Positions 25,162-35,674 of a stretch of 36,789 nt of DNA are shown here, one piece after another. The notes beneath the pieces were generated by a model that searched no databases, was not told where the DNA came from, and saw nothing but the letters and a program-made list of their open reading frames with translations. The position numbers and the translations under genes were made by a program. Position 1 is the stretch's first letter. Each line of letters starts with the position of its first letter. This stretch comes from Methylobacterium sp. J-077. Its GTDB lineage: Bacteria; Pseudomonadota; Alphaproteobacteria; Rhizobiales; Beijerinckiaceae. The stretch is taken from assembly GCF_022829365.1 (NCBI RefSeq), contig NZ_JAKSYJ010000099.1:1-36789 (forward strand), given 5' to 3'.

Positions 25162-26276
25162 AATTCGTCCTCGGCGTCGAAATGCTGGGCGCCGGACGCG
25201 CGCGGCCGTCCGGCATAGATGCTGAACGGGATGATGTCGGCGCCGGCGGGCCCCGCGCCGATGCGGGCCGCCTCGGTATCGGCGAGCCGCCGGGCCAGCC
25301 GCAGGGCGGCGATCAGGCTGTCGGGCCGCGCCACGCCGGTTCCGGCGATGTCGAAGGCGGTGCCGTGGTCGGGCGAGGTCCGCACGAACGGCAGCCCGAG
25401 GGTGACGTTGACGCCGTCGTCGAACGCGATGGTCTTGATCGGGATCAGCGCCTGGTCGTGGGTCGGCGCCAGGGCGACGTCGTAGGTCGCCCGGGCGCGG
25501 GCGTGGAACAGGGTGTCGGCGGGCAGCGGACCGCGGATGTCGATGCCGGCGCCCCGCAGCCGCGCCACCGCGGGGGCGAGCACGTCGCGGTCCTCGTGGC
25601 CGATGGTCCCGGCCTCGCCGGCATGGGGATTGAGGCCGGCGAGCACCAGGCGCGGCTCCGCCAGCCCGAACCGGTCGCGCAGGTCCCGGGTGACGATCCG
25701 GGCGGTTTCTTCAACCAGTTCCTGGGTGAGCAGGCCGGGCACGTCCTTCAACGGCACGTGGATCGTCACCGGCACCACCGCGAGGTCGTCGCTCCAGATC
25801 ATCATCACCGGGCGCGGCGGCGTCCGGCCGGGCGGGACCGAGAGCGCGGCCAGGAACTCGGTATGGCCGGGATGGGCGAAGCCCGCCCCGGTCAGCACGA
25901 ACTTGGCGATCGGGTTGGTCACCACCGCGCTGGCGCGCTTGGCCGCCACGAAGGCGACGGCCGCGGTGATCGACTCGATCACCGCGCCGGCATGGGCGGA
26001 ATCCGGGGCCCCGGGCTCGGCGGAGATTTTGGCGCCGCTCGGCAGCGGCACCACCGGCAGCGCCCGGGGAAACACCTCGGCGGCGGTCTCGGGATCGACC
26101 TCGGCCACCGGGACGAGCCGGTACAGGCGGTTGGCCAGCCGCTCGATGAAGTCCGGATCGGCCACCAGGAAGAACGGCGGCAGCGGGTCGGCACCGCCGC
26201 GCCCGAGCCAGGCGCTGAGCGCGAGTTCCGGGCCGATCCCGGCCGGGTCTCCGAGGGTGAGGGCGAGCGGCGGCAT
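25158..26276 (-). CDS. pdxA: 4-hydroxythreonine-4-phosphate dehydrogenase
   Basis: 372 aa, NAD-dependent enzyme of pyridoxal-phosphate synthesis (DXP-dependent route); it oxidises and decarboxylates 4-phosphohydroxythreonine. It begins [17 protein letters not shown]. Metal and substrate motifs are visible: [10 protein letters not shown] (metal His), [26 protein letters not shown] and the C-terminal [15 protein letters not shown]. It is a little longer than the usual 330-345 aa, mostly at the C-terminus ([13 protein letters not shown]). It is followed by overlapping ksgA. It lies 77 nt downstream of lptD; surA, often between them, is absent. Confidence 0.96.
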   Translation of the reverse strand: MPPLALTLGDPAGIGPELALSAWLGRGGADPLPPFFLVADPDFIERLANRLYRLVPVAEVDPETAAEVFPRALPVVPLPSGAKISAEPGAPDSAHAGAVIESITAAVAFVAAKRASAVVTNPIAKFVLTGAGFAHPGHTEFLAALSVPPGRTPPRPVMMIWSDDLAVVPVTIHVPLKDVPGLLTQELVEETARIVTRDLRDRFGLAEPRLVLAGLNPHAGEAGTIGHEDRDVLAPAVARLRGAGIDIRGPLPADTLFHARARATYDVALAPTHDQALIPIKTIAFDDGVNVTLGLPFVRTSPDHGTAFDIAGTGVARPDSLIAALRLARRLADTEAARIGAGPAGADIIPFSIYAGRPRASGAQHFDAEDEL

Positions 26277-26353
26277 CCCGGGTCTATAGCGCCGGCGGGG
26301 CGGGGGCGCACCTTTTCGGGGTGACGCGATGGTGCTTCGCCCAGTCCCGAAAA

Positions 26354-28945
26354 TCACCGCACGGTGGCGATGCCGTCCGCGGTGGTGGCGGTGCCGACGT
26401 TCTGGCGGAGATCCGCCTCGCCCAGCGTCTTCAGCTCGACCCGGAGCAGCACGGTCTGGTTGCGCTCGCGCACGCCGGTCGCGGTGGCGATCGGCGAGTT
26501 GATGTAGTTGAGCGAGATGGTCGTGCATTCGTCCTGATAGCCGCCGCCGAAGCTCGCGCCCGAGAGATAGAACCGGCCCGGGTTCTGGTAGGTCGGGACC
26601 GTGCCGATCGGGTTGGACAGGTAGGCCGACAGGGCGTCCGTGTAGGTGTTGCGCACGTCGAGATAGTGCGTGAGGTCCAGCAGCAGCGAGCCCGAGACGA
26701 ACCAGTTCGGCGTGATGTTGTAGGTGGCCGAGGCGGTCACGCCCTCGCGGTAGTGGCTGTAGCCCAGCAGGGGCTGCGCCTCGTAATACGAGTAGAACGC
26801 CGAGAGTGTCAGAGGCAGGAACGGCGCGAACCGCGCCGTGGCGCCGGTCTCGAACCGGGCGACGTGGAAGTCCGCCTGGTTGAAACGCGCTCGGGTGATG
26901 AAGGTGATGTTCTGGTTCGGCGAGACCTGGAACCGCCCGACGAAGTCGGAGCGCTGGGTCTCGAGGCCGGAATCGAGGCCGACATCGGCGATGTCGCCCC
27001 GGCGGAACGAGTTCACCCCGGCGAGCTGAATCGACTCGCCGAACAGCACGTTGGCGTACCAGCCCGAGGGCGTGACCACGGAATATTGCCCGCCGAGATT
27101 GGTGCGGACGCCGCCCTCGACCCGGTCGTAGCCGGAGAACTTGTCCCATTCGAACAGCGAGGTGTCGTCGAACACCAGGCTCTGGGCGTCCTCGTTCGGC
27201 AGCCGTCCGATCCGGGTCTCGGACGGGCGCGCGATGATCTGGCCGATCGGCTCCAGGGTGTGGACGCCGAGCGCGCCGAAATTCGCGACGAACGGGTAGC
27301 GGTAATCGAGGCCGATGGCCGGCATCACCCGGCCGGCGAAGCCGTCGTCGATCTTGGCGACCTGGGGGGCGAGGTCGTTCTGGTACCCGGAGAAGCTCGG
27401 ATTGGTGAAGAACGCGTCGGTGCGCAGATACGCGAACGGCGTGAACTTCTGGCCCCACTCGTCGATGAAGCTGCGCCGCCAGGACAATTCGGCCGAGGCG
27501 CGGGTGTTGGTGCCGGCGAGCCCCTGGATCGCGCAGAGGCCGCGCTGGAACACCGTGCAGGTCTGGTAGAGCGGGAAGCTGACGCCGTTCACGCTCGGCG
27601 AGAACAGGTAGCTCGACGTGCGGGGCAGGCCCTGGAACTGGGTGGTCTCACGGGTCAGGCTGGTGATGTTGGCCTGGAACCGCACTTCGCCGCCGATCTC
27701 GGACGGGCCGTTCACGCGCTTGTCGTAGTCGATGACCGGGGCGACGATCGGCTGCTGCTTCTGCCAGTCGAAGCTCGACAGGCCCTTGAAGTAGTAGCCG
27801 CGCGCCTCGAACCACGACCGGTCGCCCTGGCCGACCAGGTAGCCCGTCGAGGTCGCCTCCCGGAAATAATCCGTCGTGATGTTCTGGTTGCGGATCCGGT
27901 AATTGTCGAGGAACCACTTGTCGGTCACCCCGACGAGGTCCCAGCCGGTGCGCCAGCGGTCGTTGATGTAGAACCGGCCCTGCGATTCCACCGAGCCGCG
28001 GAAGTCGCGCTCGCCGGCGCCCAGCGGGCTCGGCAGGAAGGCCGAGGGCGTCGTCTGCGAGATGCCCGACACGCGGATGTTGTAGAAGCCGTTGTCGATC
28101 CGCTGGCGGAACTCGGCCTGGCCGAGGAGGCCCTGGCGGCTGAGCAGCGTGGGCGTGATCGTCAGGTCGTAGTTCGGCGCGAGGTCGACGAAGTACGGCA
28201 GCGACACGCCCTTGCCGAGGGCTGTGGTCGTGATGAAGCGCGGCGTCAGGAAGCCGGTCTTGCGCTTCACCGTCGGGTCCGGCGCCTCGAAATAGGGCAG
28301 GTACGCGACCGGGATCCCGGCGATCTCCAGGGTGGAATCGTCGAAGTAGATCGTGTGGGTCTCGTTGTCGTGGACGATCTTCGTGGCGCGGATCTGCCAG
28401 AGCGGCGGCGTCTCGGGATGGTCCTTGCACGGCTCGCAGGCGGTGTAGCTGCCGGCCTCGAAGCTGGTCTGCTCGCCGTTCAGGCGCTCGGCCCGCGGCG
28501 CGGAGAAGCGCGTCCGCACCGTCTCGGCGCGCCGCTGCACGGTCTGCTGCCCCCGGAACGCGTCGATGAAGCCGGTCTTGAAATCGTCGGTGAGCTCCAT
28601 GCGCTCGCCGGTCACGACGCCGCCATCGGCCTCGGTGAGGCGGACGTTGCCCTGGGCGAACACCCGGCCGGTGCCGCGGTCGTAGCGCACGTCGTCGGCC
28701 TGGAGGGTCCGGGGTCCGTAATGCAGCTCGGCGTTGCCCCGGGCGGTCACGGTGTTGTGGTCGTTGTCGTAGATCAGCTCGTTCGCCTCGACGAGCAGCT
28801 TGTCGCCGGGCTTGCCGAGCTTGGGCGCGGCCATCCCCTGGGCATGCGCCGAGATGCCTCCGGCCAGCGGCGCGGCGAGCGCCAGCGCAGCCAGGAAGGC
28901 CATCTTCCGCAGGATGTGGGCGACCTTACGCAACGCGCGACCCAA
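26354..28945 (-). CDS. lptD: LPS-assembly outer-membrane protein LptD
   Basis: Up to 863 aa. An N-terminal signal sequence is followed by the OstA/LptA-like jellyroll domain (about residues 48-170: LLVEANELIYDNDHNTVTAR, DDVRYDRGTGRVFAQGNV) and then the LptD beta-barrel (AYLPYFEAPDPTVKRKTGFL and many amphipathic strands to the C-terminus). It inserts lipopolysaccharide into the outer leaflet with LptE. The frame opens at TTG 28945, with another TTG at 28933 and an ATG at 28903. The longer starts give the basic residues expected before the signal-peptide core, so I favour them. It is in an operon with lptF and lptG. Confidence 0.93.
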   Translation of the reverse strand: MGRALRKVAHILRKMAFLAALALAAPLAGGISAHAQGMAAPKLGKPGDKLLVEANELIYDNDHNTVTARGNAELHYGPRTLQADDVRYDRGTGRVFAQGNVRLTEADGGVVTGERMELTDDFKTGFIDAFRGQQTVQRRAETVRTRFSAPRAERLNGEQTSFEAGSYTACEPCKDHPETPPLWQIRATKIVHDNETHTIYFDDSTLEIAGIPVAYLPYFEAPDPTVKRKTGFLTPRFITTTALGKGVSLPYFVDLAPNYDLTITPTLLSRQGLLGQAEFRQRIDNGFYNIRVSGISQTTPSAFLPSPLGAGERDFRGSVESQGRFYINDRWRTGWDLVGVTDKWFLDNYRIRNQNITTDYFREATSTGYLVGQGDRSWFEARGYYFKGLSSFDWQKQQPIVAPVIDYDKRVNGPSEIGGEVRFQANITSLTRETTQFQGLPRTSSYLFSPSVNGVSFPLYQTCTVFQRGLCAIQGLAGTNTRASAELSWRRSFIDEWGQKFTPFAYLRTDAFFTNPSFSGYQNDLAPQVAKIDDGFAGRVMPAIGLDYRYPFVANFGALGVHTLEPIGQIIARPSETRIGRLPNEDAQSLVFDDTSLFEWDKFSGYDRVEGGVRTNLGGQYSVVTPSGWYANVLFGESIQLAGVNSFRRGDIADVGLDSGLETQRSDFVGRFQVSPNQNITFITRARFNQADFHVARFETGATARFAPFLPLTLSAFYSYYEAQPLLGYSHYREGVTASATYNITPNWFVSGSLLLDLTHYLDVRNTYTDALSAYLSNPIGTVPTYQNPGRFYLSGASFGGGYQDECTTISLNYINSPIATATGVRERNQTVLLRVELKTLGEADLRQNVGTATTADGIATVR

Positions 28946-29011
28946 CCCCTGTGACGTCGTCCGCCACCAACCTCACACACCCGTCTCCCGTCCCGCGATG
29001 GAGCGCGGGCG

Positions 29012-30100
29012 TCAGCCGTCTTCCTGGTACAGAAGCGTAAGCGTACCGAGAAGACTGCCTACCACGGCCGGGAACCACGCCGCCACCGGTGCGGCGACGA
29101 GTCCGGAGGCGCCGAGCCCCTCCATGACCTGCCGGACCACGTAGAGAGCGAAGCCCGCCGCGACGCCGCCGAGGACGAGTTTACCGACCCCACCAAAGCG
29201 GAAGAACCGTAAGGAAACGGTTGCGGCGACGATCACCATCGCCACGAACAGGACCGGCCGAGCCCACAGCACATCGTACTGAAGACGGTATCGGGTGGCG
29301 TCGAGACCGGCCCGTTCGGTCCGCGCGATGGTTGTGGGAAGTTGCCAGAAAGGCACAGATTCCGGGGGGGTGAAGCGCTGCCGGACCTGCCCGGGGTCGA
29401 GGTTCGAGGCGATCAGGTAGGTGTCGAACGACTCAGGCGGGGTGTCCGGGGCCAGCACGCGCGTGTCCGACAGCTCCCAGTAGCCGTCGTGGAGGGTCGC
29501 CCGGGCCGCCACGATCTGCTGGGCGAACTTGCCGGCCTCGTCGAAGGTGAAGACCGAGACGCCGGCCAGCGTGGTGGTGCCCTCGATGGCGGTCTCGGCC
29601 CGCAGGATCGCCTCGCCATCGAGGCCGCGCTGGCGGATCCACAGGTCCTTGCCGGAGCCGGCCTTGGTGGATTTGGCGAAGATCTTCGCCTCGATCTCGG
29701 TGGAGCGCTGCTTCAGCAGGGCCGAGACCGGGTTGTAGACCCCAACCGCCACCGCCCCGAGCGCCAGGGCCACGAAGAAGCCCGGCTGCAGGAACTGCCA
29801 GGCCGAGATCCCGGCCGCGCGGGCGACCACCAGCTCCAGCTTGCGCGACAGCTGCAGCAGGGTCGCGATCGAGCCGAACAGAACCGCGAAGGGCAGGACG
29901 CCCTCCGCCACCGCCGGTGTGCGATAGAGCGAGAGCTGCGCCATCAGCCCGGTCGAGGCGCCCTCGGCCTCTCCGGCCCGGCGCAGCAGCTCGACGAAGT
30001 CGAGGGTGTAGACCAGCGCGAAGACGGTGACGAACACGCCGACCACCGTGCGGGCGAACCGGGCGGCGAAATAGCGCCCGAGGGTCGGACCGATCAGCAT
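29012..30100 (-). CDS. lptG: LPS export ABC transporter permease LptG
   Basis: 362 aa YjgP/YjgQ-family permease. Three N-terminal helices (about residues 15-35, 62-84, 100-122), a large periplasmic beta-jellyroll domain (about 130-265) and three C-terminal helices (about 275-355) are readable from hydrophobicity. [16 protein letters not shown] and [18 protein letters not shown] (the cytoplasmic coupling region) are typical. With LptF and LptB it extracts lipopolysaccharide from the inner membrane. It is seven bases downstream of lptF and 66 nt upstream of lptD. Confidence 0.93.
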   Translation of the reverse strand: MLIGPTLGRYFAARFARTVVGVFVTVFALVYTLDFVELLRRAGEAEGASTGLMAQLSLYRTPAVAEGVLPFAVLFGSIATLLQLSRKLELVVARAAGISAWQFLQPGFFVALALGAVAVGVYNPVSALLKQRSTEIEAKIFAKSTKAGSGKDLWIRQRGLDGEAILRAETAIEGTTTLAGVSVFTFDEAGKFAQQIVAARATLHDGYWELSDTRVLAPDTPPESFDTYLIASNLDPGQVRQRFTPPESVPFWQLPTTIARTERAGLDATRYRLQYDVLWARPVLFVAMVIVAATVSLRFFRFGGVGKLVLGGVAAGFALYVVRQVMEGLGASGLVAAPVAAWFPAVVGSLLGTLTLLYQEDG

Positions 30101-30107
30101 CGCGGGC

Positions 30108-31268
30108 TCAGCGTGCCGGAGCGAGGCGCGGCGCGCGGAACAGGGCGCGCAGGGCGCCCCGAACCGCGGCGTTGAAGGCGCGCACCCGCGGGCCGAAGAA
30201 GATCAGCCAGCAGGAGAGCGCGATCGCCAGGAGCGGCACGCCGTAGATCGCCGCGACCGCTCCGGCGCTGCGCGCGGCGGCGCTCACCGCTGCGAATCCG
30301 GCGATGCGCAGGCCGACCACGGCCAGGATCGCCCCGGCGATGGCGAGGCCGCGGCCCTGGCGGGTGGTGCGGGGGTCTCCGAGCGCCGCGAAGGCGATGA
30401 AGGCGAGCGCGAGGGGGTAGAGGCAGGCCGAGAGCCTATCGTGCAGCTCGGCCCGGAAGCGGCCCTTCTGAAGCTTGTAATAGCCCTCGGTCTGGTCCGG
30501 GAACAGCAGCTGCGCCGTCGAACGCTCCCGGGGCTTGTAGACCGTGTCGGCATCCGGGGGCGCGAAGGCCGCGAGGTCGATCGTGTAGCGCTCGAAGGTG
30601 AGGATCGAGGAGTCGCGCGAATCCTTCTGCTGCTGGTGGACGCTGCCGTTCTCCAGGATCAGGTAGCTCTGTCCGTCGATGTCGACGGCGTTGCCGCGGT
30701 CGGCGAGGTAGACCTTGGTCTTCCCGGCCTCGCGCCGGTCCTGGATGAACAGGCCCTTGAGGATGCCGCCCGGCCCGCGCTCGCGGAAATGGAAGGTGAT
30801 GCCGTTGTCGAGCTGGGTGAACTGCCCCTCCTTGACGATGTTCGCGATGAAGTCGCCCCGGACCCGGGTGATCACGTCCCGCAGCTCCTGGAAGCTCGCG
30901 GGCATCACCACCACCACCAGAAATCCCACCAGGAAGCTGACGATCAGCGCGAGCGTCAGGAACGGCCGCAGCAGCGCGCGCGGCGGCATGCCGGCCGCGG
31001 ACATCACGATCAGCTCGGAATCGCCGTTGAGCTTGTTCAGCGCGTAGATGCTGCCGATGAACAGCGCCACGGGCGCGATCACCACCACCAGCGTCGGCAG
31101 CGACAACCCGGTCACGAACAGGAAGACCAGGAGCGTCTGGCCCTTGGCGGTCACGAGATCGAGCTCGCGCAGGGCCTGCGTCAGCCAGATCGTGCCGGTG
31201 AGGCCGATCAGGCAGGCGAGGCTGGCGCCCAGGGCGATCCGAAAGATGTAGCGCTCGATCTGCCTCAT
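30108..31268 (-). CDS. lptF: LPS export ABC transporter permease LptF
   Basis: 386 aa, same six-helix plus periplasmic-domain layout as LptG. It begins [20 protein letters not shown] and has the coupling-helix motif [20 protein letters not shown], which distinguishes LptF from LptG. The periplasmic domain (about residues 130-280) contains [20 protein letters not shown] and [14 protein letters not shown]. First gene of the lptF-lptG-lptD run; its promoter should lie in the 183-nt divergent gap with pepA. Confidence 0.94.
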   Translation of the reverse strand: MRQIERYIFRIALGASLACLIGLTGTIWLTQALRELDLVTAKGQTLLVFLFVTGLSLPTLVVVIAPVALFIGSIYALNKLNGDSELIVMSAAGMPPRALLRPFLTLALIVSFLVGFLVVVVMPASFQELRDVITRVRGDFIANIVKEGQFTQLDNGITFHFRERGPGGILKGLFIQDRREAGKTKVYLADRGNAVDIDGQSYLILENGSVHQQQKDSRDSSILTFERYTIDLAAFAPPDADTVYKPRERSTAQLLFPDQTEGYYKLQKGRFRAELHDRLSACLYPLALAFIAFAALGDPRTTRQGRGLAIAGAILAVVGLRIAGFAAVSAAARSAGAVAAIYGVPLLAIALSCWLIFFGPRVRAFNAAVRGALRALFRAPRLAPAR

Positions 31269-31451
31269 CGGCCCGGCAGTCCCGCTCGTTCCCTCGCCCC
31301 CGGGACCGGCAGGGACCCGACAAAAGGGGCGATTCCAGGGCTGTCGCGCCGCGTTGCGTTTGCCGCCTCACCGGCTACACAGAGCGGACCACGCCCTGCG
31401 GCACGGCCCGGGCTTGGGAACGGCTGCGGAACATTGGGCAGGACGACGGGT

Positions 31452-32963
31452 ATGGCGGACGGTATCGAGATCGGTTTCGGCCCCCTGGAGCAGAGCGGTC
31501 AGGGCGCGGGGGGATCGGGCGATCTCGTCGTGTTCGTCGGCGACGACCTCGCCCTCGGATCGGCGGCCCGGGCGGCCCTCGGCGCCGCGGGCGCGGACCT
31601 CGTCGCGAAAGCCGCGGCGTCGGAGAAATTCAAGGGCCGCTCGCTCAGCGCCCTGAGCCTGCCGGCGCCGGCCGGAATCAACGCCGACCGGCTCGTGGTG
31701 ATCGGGCTCGGCTCCGAGAAGGACCGGGCCAAGACCGACTGGCCGGCGCTCGGCGGCTTCACCGCCGGCAAGGTCACGGGCCGGGCGGCACGGGTCGTGC
31801 TCGACTGGCCGGGCACCACCGTCAGCGCCGCGCAGGCCGGCGAGTTCGCCCTCGGCGCGCGCCTGCGCGTCTACGCGTTCGACCGCTACAAGACCAAGAA
31901 GAAGCCCGACGCCGAGGAGAAGGGCGGCACCACGCTCACCCTGCTGCTCGCCGAGCACGGCACCGCGTCCCGCGAGGGCGAGGCCGCCCGGACCCTGTCC
32001 GAGGGCGTGATCCTCGCGCGCGACCTGGTGAACGAGCCGCCGAACGTGCTCTTCCCCGAGGAATTCGCCAAGCGCGCCTCGGAGCTGTCCCGGCTCGGCG
32101 TCGAGATCGAGGTGCTGGAGCCGGCGCGGATGCGCGAGCTCGGCATGGGGGCGCTGCTCGCCGTGGCCCAGGGCTCGGTCCGCGAGCCGCGGGTGGTGAT
32201 CATGCGCTGGAACGGCGGTCCCGCCGGCGAGGCGCCGATCGCCTTCATCGGCAAGGGCGTGGTGTTCGATTCCGGCGGCGTCTCGATCAAGCCGGGCGGT
32301 GGCATGGAGGACATGAAGGGCGACATGGGCGGCGCGGCCGCCGTGGTCGGCGCGCTCCATGCGCTCGCCAGCCGCAAGGCCCGCTGCAACGTGGTCGGCG
32401 CCATCGGCATCGTCGAGAACATGCCCGACGGCGGCTCCTACCGCCCGTCCGACATCCTCACCTCCATGTCCGGGCAGACCATCGAGGTGATCAACACCGA
32501 CGCGGAGGGCCGGCTCGTGCTCGCCGACGTGATCACGCACATCGTCCGCAGCGCCAAGCCGAAGGCGATGGTCGATCTCGCGACCCTGACCGGGGCGATC
32601 ATCGTGGCGCTCGGCCAGGATATCGCCGGGATGTTCTCCAACGACGACACGCTGGCCGCCAACATCAATGCCGCCGGCGAGGCCACCGGCGAGAAGGTCT
32701 GGCGGATGCCGCTGATCCCCGCCTACGACAAGGCGATCGATTCCAAGTTCGCCGACATGAAGAACACCGGCGGCCGCCACGGCGGCGCCGCCACCGCGGC
32801 CTCGTTCATCAAGCGCTACGTCGAGGAGGTGCCGTGGGCCCACCTCGACATCGCGGGGGTGGCGATGTCGTCGAACGCCAGCGAGATCAACCGCTCCTGG
32901 GGCGCCGGCTGGGGCGTGCGCCTGCTCGACCGGCTGGTGCGGGATCATTACGAGGCGCGGTAA
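31452..32963 (+). CDS. pepA: Leucyl aminopeptidase (M17)
   Basis: 503 aa cytosolic metallopeptidase that removes N-terminal residues from peptides. The C-terminal catalytic domain has the metal-binding run [19 protein letters not shown], then [11 protein letters not shown], and the family signature [28 protein letters not shown] and WAHLDIAG complete it. The N-terminal domain spans about residues 1-170. The start is ATG at 31452; the frame continues upstream only as antisense to lptF. Divergent from lptF, a common arrangement in alphaproteobacteria. PepA also binds DNA in some bacteria, which is not testable here. Confidence 0.96.
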   Translation: MADGIEIGFGPLEQSGQGAGGSGDLVVFVGDDLALGSAARAALGAAGADLVAKAAASEKFKGRSLSALSLPAPAGINADRLVVIGLGSEKDRAKTDWPALGGFTAGKVTGRAARVVLDWPGTTVSAAQAGEFALGARLRVYAFDRYKTKKKPDAEEKGGTTLTLLLAEHGTASREGEAARTLSEGVILARDLVNEPPNVLFPEEFAKRASELSRLGVEIEVLEPARMRELGMGALLAVAQGSVREPRVVIMRWNGGPAGEAPIAFIGKGVVFDSGGVSIKPGGGMEDMKGDMGGAAAVVGALHALASRKARCNVVGAIGIVENMPDGGSYRPSDILTSMSGQTIEVINTDAEGRLVLADVITHIVRSAKPKAMVDLATLTGAIIVALGQDIAGMFSNDDTLAANINAAGEATGEKVWRMPLIPAYDKAIDSKFADMKNTGGRHGGAATAASFIKRYVEEVPWAHLDIAGVAMSSNASEINRSWGAGWGVRLLDRLVRDHYEAR

Positions 32964-32969
32964 CAGCCG

Positions 32970-33671
32970 GTGCCACCGGGATCGGGCGCGGCCCGGACAG
33001 CGCGCGGACGCGGGCTCCTGATCGCCGCGACCCCGATCCTGGCCACGCTCGCGGCGCTGGCGCTGGTGGCCGTCACCGGCTTCAGCCAGCGCTCGAGGGT
33101 GCCGGAGGCGTTCGAACCCTGGATCTACGGCTATTTCATTGCCCGCTACCCGCTCTTCGCCTTCGCGCTCGTTTACGGAATTGCGCATCTCGCGACGGTG
33201 GCGGCAGGGCCGGGGCCGGGTTCAGCACTCCGAAGAATCCTGTTCGCCACGGCCGGCGCCGCGGCCCTCGTCGTGGTCGGGCTCTACCCGACCTTCGGGG
33301 GCCTGATCCTGCGCGGCGGCTTCGCCACCGGCGGGATGGCGTTCCTGACCCATCAGCCCCTGTGGCTGGCCTACGGGCTCGGCGCCGGGGTCGCGGCCGC
33401 GATCTTCGGCGGCATCCTCGGCCTGTTCGCGCTGGCCGCCAACCGGCCCCTGCGCCCGAGCCTCCGGCGAATCGGTGCCGGCGTGCTGGCCTTCCTGGCC
33501 CTCTGGTTCGGCGCCTGCGTGATCGGGCTTTCCGGCAGTTTCGGCCTCGGATCCTGGCCGTTGCGAGCCTTCCGTCCCGCCGAGGCGGCCCTTGCCGCGC
33601 TGCTGCTGGTCGCCGCCGCCCTGCCGCACGCCGCGCTCCCGACACTGAGCCGGCTTCGTCGAGGCGCCTGA
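32970..33671 (+). CDS. Unrecognised multi-pass membrane protein
   Basis: 233 aa, start GTG at 32970, only six bases after the pepA stop. About six hydrophobic segments are visible (roughly residues 15-35, 52-75, 88-106, 122-148, 168-190, 203-222), joined by short basic loops such as NRPLRPSLRR. No conserved catalytic motif or known family was recognised. Codon use matches neighbours, and the antisense open frame is a shadow. The position suggests co-transcription with pepA. In many relatives the gene after pepA encodes DNA polymerase III chi (holC), which this is not. Confidence 0.65.
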   Translation: MPPGSGAARTARGRGLLIAATPILATLAALALVAVTGFSQRSRVPEAFEPWIYGYFIARYPLFAFALVYGIAHLATVAAGPGPGSALRRILFATAGAAALVVVGLYPTFGGLILRGGFATGGMAFLTHQPLWLAYGLGAGVAAAIFGGILGLFALAANRPLRPSLRRIGAGVLAFLALWFGACVIGLSGSFGLGSWPLRAFRPAEAALAALLLVAAALPHAALPTLSRLRRGA

Positions 33672-33773
33672 GAGCGCCGCCTTGCTAGTGGCCGCCCGTT
33701 CGCCCACAGTCGGGCGGTTCTGCGTAGGGACGGGACCCGGCCAGTGAGAGCCGTGCCCGCGGGAGACGACGCG

Positions 33774-35528
33774 ATGCGCGAGGCCAGCGTAATCGAGACC
33801 GGTGCCACGGCACGCACATACGGGTCGGAGACGGATCCGGCCTTTGCGGATCTGTCGCCGCGCCCGTGGCTCGCCGCCTACCCGCCCGGGATCCCGGCCG
33901 AGATCGACGTCGACAAGCTCGGCACCCTGGTCGACCTGTTCGAGACCAGCATCGCGGCCTTCGCCGACCGTCCGGCGATGCTGTGCTTCGGCTCGACCAT
34001 GACCTACGCGAGCATGGGCAAGCAGGCGCGCGCCCTGGCGGCCTGGCTGCGCGCCCAGGGCCTGGCGAAGGGCGACCGCGTCGCGATCATGCTGCCGAAC
34101 GTGCCGGCCTACGCGGTGGCGTTGTTCGGCGTGCTCTCGGCCGGCGGGACGGTGGTCAACGTCAACCCGCTCTACACGCCCCGGGAATTTTCCCAGCAGA
34201 TCAACGATTCGGGCGCCCGGTTCCTGATCGTGCTGGAGAATTTCGGCCCGACCGTCGCGGGTGCGCAGGCCGATGTCGCGCTGGAGCGCGTCCTCCTGGT
34301 CGGCCCGGGCGATGGGCTCGGGCTCAAAGGTCAGGTGATCAACCTCGCCAGCCGCCACGTCCGCAAGGCCGTGCCGCCGTTCCGGCTGCCGGACGGGCTC
34401 GCGCTGCCGTTCAAGACCGCCTTGCGGCGAGGCAGCGGCATGCCGCACGCCTCCGTACCGGTCGATCCGGAGGATCTGGCCTTCCTGCAATATACCGGCG
34501 GCACCACGGGCGTCGCCAAGGCGGCGATGCTGACCCATCGCAACGTCATGGCCAATGTCGAGCAGTCGCAGCTGTTCTTCAATTCGAAGGATCCGAGCAT
34601 CCTGCGCTGCGCCGTCACGGCGCTGCCACTCTACCACATCTTCGCGCTGACAGCCTGCTTCTTCCAGTTCATGCGCAACGGCGGGTCCTGCCTGCTGATC
34701 CCCAATCCGCGCGACTGCGACGGCATGGTCAAGACTTTGAGCCGGCACCGCTTCACGCACCTGATGGGCGTGAACACGCTGTTCAACGTGCTGATCAACC
34801 ACCCGAAGATCCACACGGTCGACTTCTCCCACCTCGATTTCGTCGTCGGCGGCGGGACGGCGGTGCAGCGGCCGGTGGCGGAGCGCTGGAAGGCGCTGAC
34901 CGGCAACACCATCCTCGAAGGCTACGGCCTGTCGGAGACCTCGCCGGTGGTGAGCGCCAACCCGCCCGGCATGAAGGACTTCTCCGGGACGATCGGCTTC
35001 CCGTTCCCGTCCACCGAGGTCTCGATCCGCGACGCCGCCGGCAAGCCGGTGCCGCGGGGCCAGCCGGGCGAGATCTGCGTGCGCGGCCCCCAGGTGATGC
35101 GCGGCTACTGGAACAAGCCGGAGGAGACCGCACGGGCGATGACGCCGGACGGGTTCTTCCGCACCGGCGACGTCGCCGTGATGGAGCCCGACGGGCAGAT
35201 CAAGATCGTCGACCGGATGAAGGACATGATCCTCGTCTCCGGTTTCAACGTTTACCCGAACGAGGTCGAGGAAGTTCTCGCCGCCCATCCCGGGGTGCTC
35301 GAATGTGCCGTGGTCGGCGCGCCGAGCGAGGAGACCGGCGAGATGGTCGTCGCCCACGTGGTGATGAAGGATCCGGCCGTCTCCCCCGACGCCCTGCGGG
35401 CCCATGCCCGCACCCAGCTCACCGGCTACAAGGTGCCCCGCCGGGTGGTGCTGCACGACGCGCTTCCCAAGACCAATGTCGGCAAGGTGCTGCGCCGGGT
35501 CCTGCGCGACGAGACGCCTCCGGGCTGA
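33774..35528 (+). CDS. fadD: Long-chain fatty-acid CoA ligase
   Basis: 584 aa adenylate-forming enzyme that activates fatty acids to acyl-CoA with ATP. Motifs in order: the AMP-binding P-loop YTGGTTGVAKAAMLTHRN at about residue 240, ALPLYHIFALT, EGYGLSETSPV, and the A8/hinge region RTGDVAVMEPDGQIKIVDR followed by KDMILVSGFNVYPNEVEE. The catalytic lysine is in PKTNVGKVLRR near the end. Length and layout fit FadD rather than acetyl-CoA synthetase. The ATG at 33774 has GGGAG eight bases upstream and is preferred over a GTG at 33744. A 102-nt gap separates it from the membrane-protein gene. Confidence 0.93.
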   Translation: MREASVIETGATARTYGSETDPAFADLSPRPWLAAYPPGIPAEIDVDKLGTLVDLFETSIAAFADRPAMLCFGSTMTYASMGKQARALAAWLRAQGLAKGDRVAIMLPNVPAYAVALFGVLSAGGTVVNVNPLYTPREFSQQINDSGARFLIVLENFGPTVAGAQADVALERVLLVGPGDGLGLKGQVINLASRHVRKAVPPFRLPDGLALPFKTALRRGSGMPHASVPVDPEDLAFLQYTGGTTGVAKAAMLTHRNVMANVEQSQLFFNSKDPSILRCAVTALPLYHIFALTACFFQFMRNGGSCLLIPNPRDCDGMVKTLSRHRFTHLMGVNTLFNVLINHPKIHTVDFSHLDFVVGGGTAVQRPVAERWKALTGNTILEGYGLSETSPVVSANPPGMKDFSGTIGFPFPSTEVSIRDAAGKPVPRGQPGEICVRGPQVMRGYWNKPEETARAMTPDGFFRTGDVAVMEPDGQIKIVDRMKDMILVSGFNVYPNEVEEVLAAHPGVLECAVVGAPSEETGEMVVAHVVMKDPAVSPDALRAHARTQLTGYKVPRRVVLHDALPKTNVGKVLRRVLRDETPPG

Positions 35529-35674
35529 GCCGGACCCGGCCGCGACGGATCGTCGTCGCTTACGCGTGTAACCGCCTGTCCCCGATCGCCGAATGGTGAG
35601 GCTGCGGCGCTTGCGCCCCTGTCGGCCCCGGCCGATCTGTGGGTTGTTCGCGCGGGACAGGCGAGGAGACGGCA

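Noticed and set aside
26321..28954. Very long plus-strand open frame opposite lptD (877 codons)
   Set aside because: Antisense shadow caused by high GC; product is low-complexity Arg/Gly/Val with no domain, while lptD on the other strand is clear.
31354..31381. TTGCGT-N16-TACACA as a pepA promoter
   Set aside because: Weak match and chance-level in GC-rich DNA; not listed as a feature.
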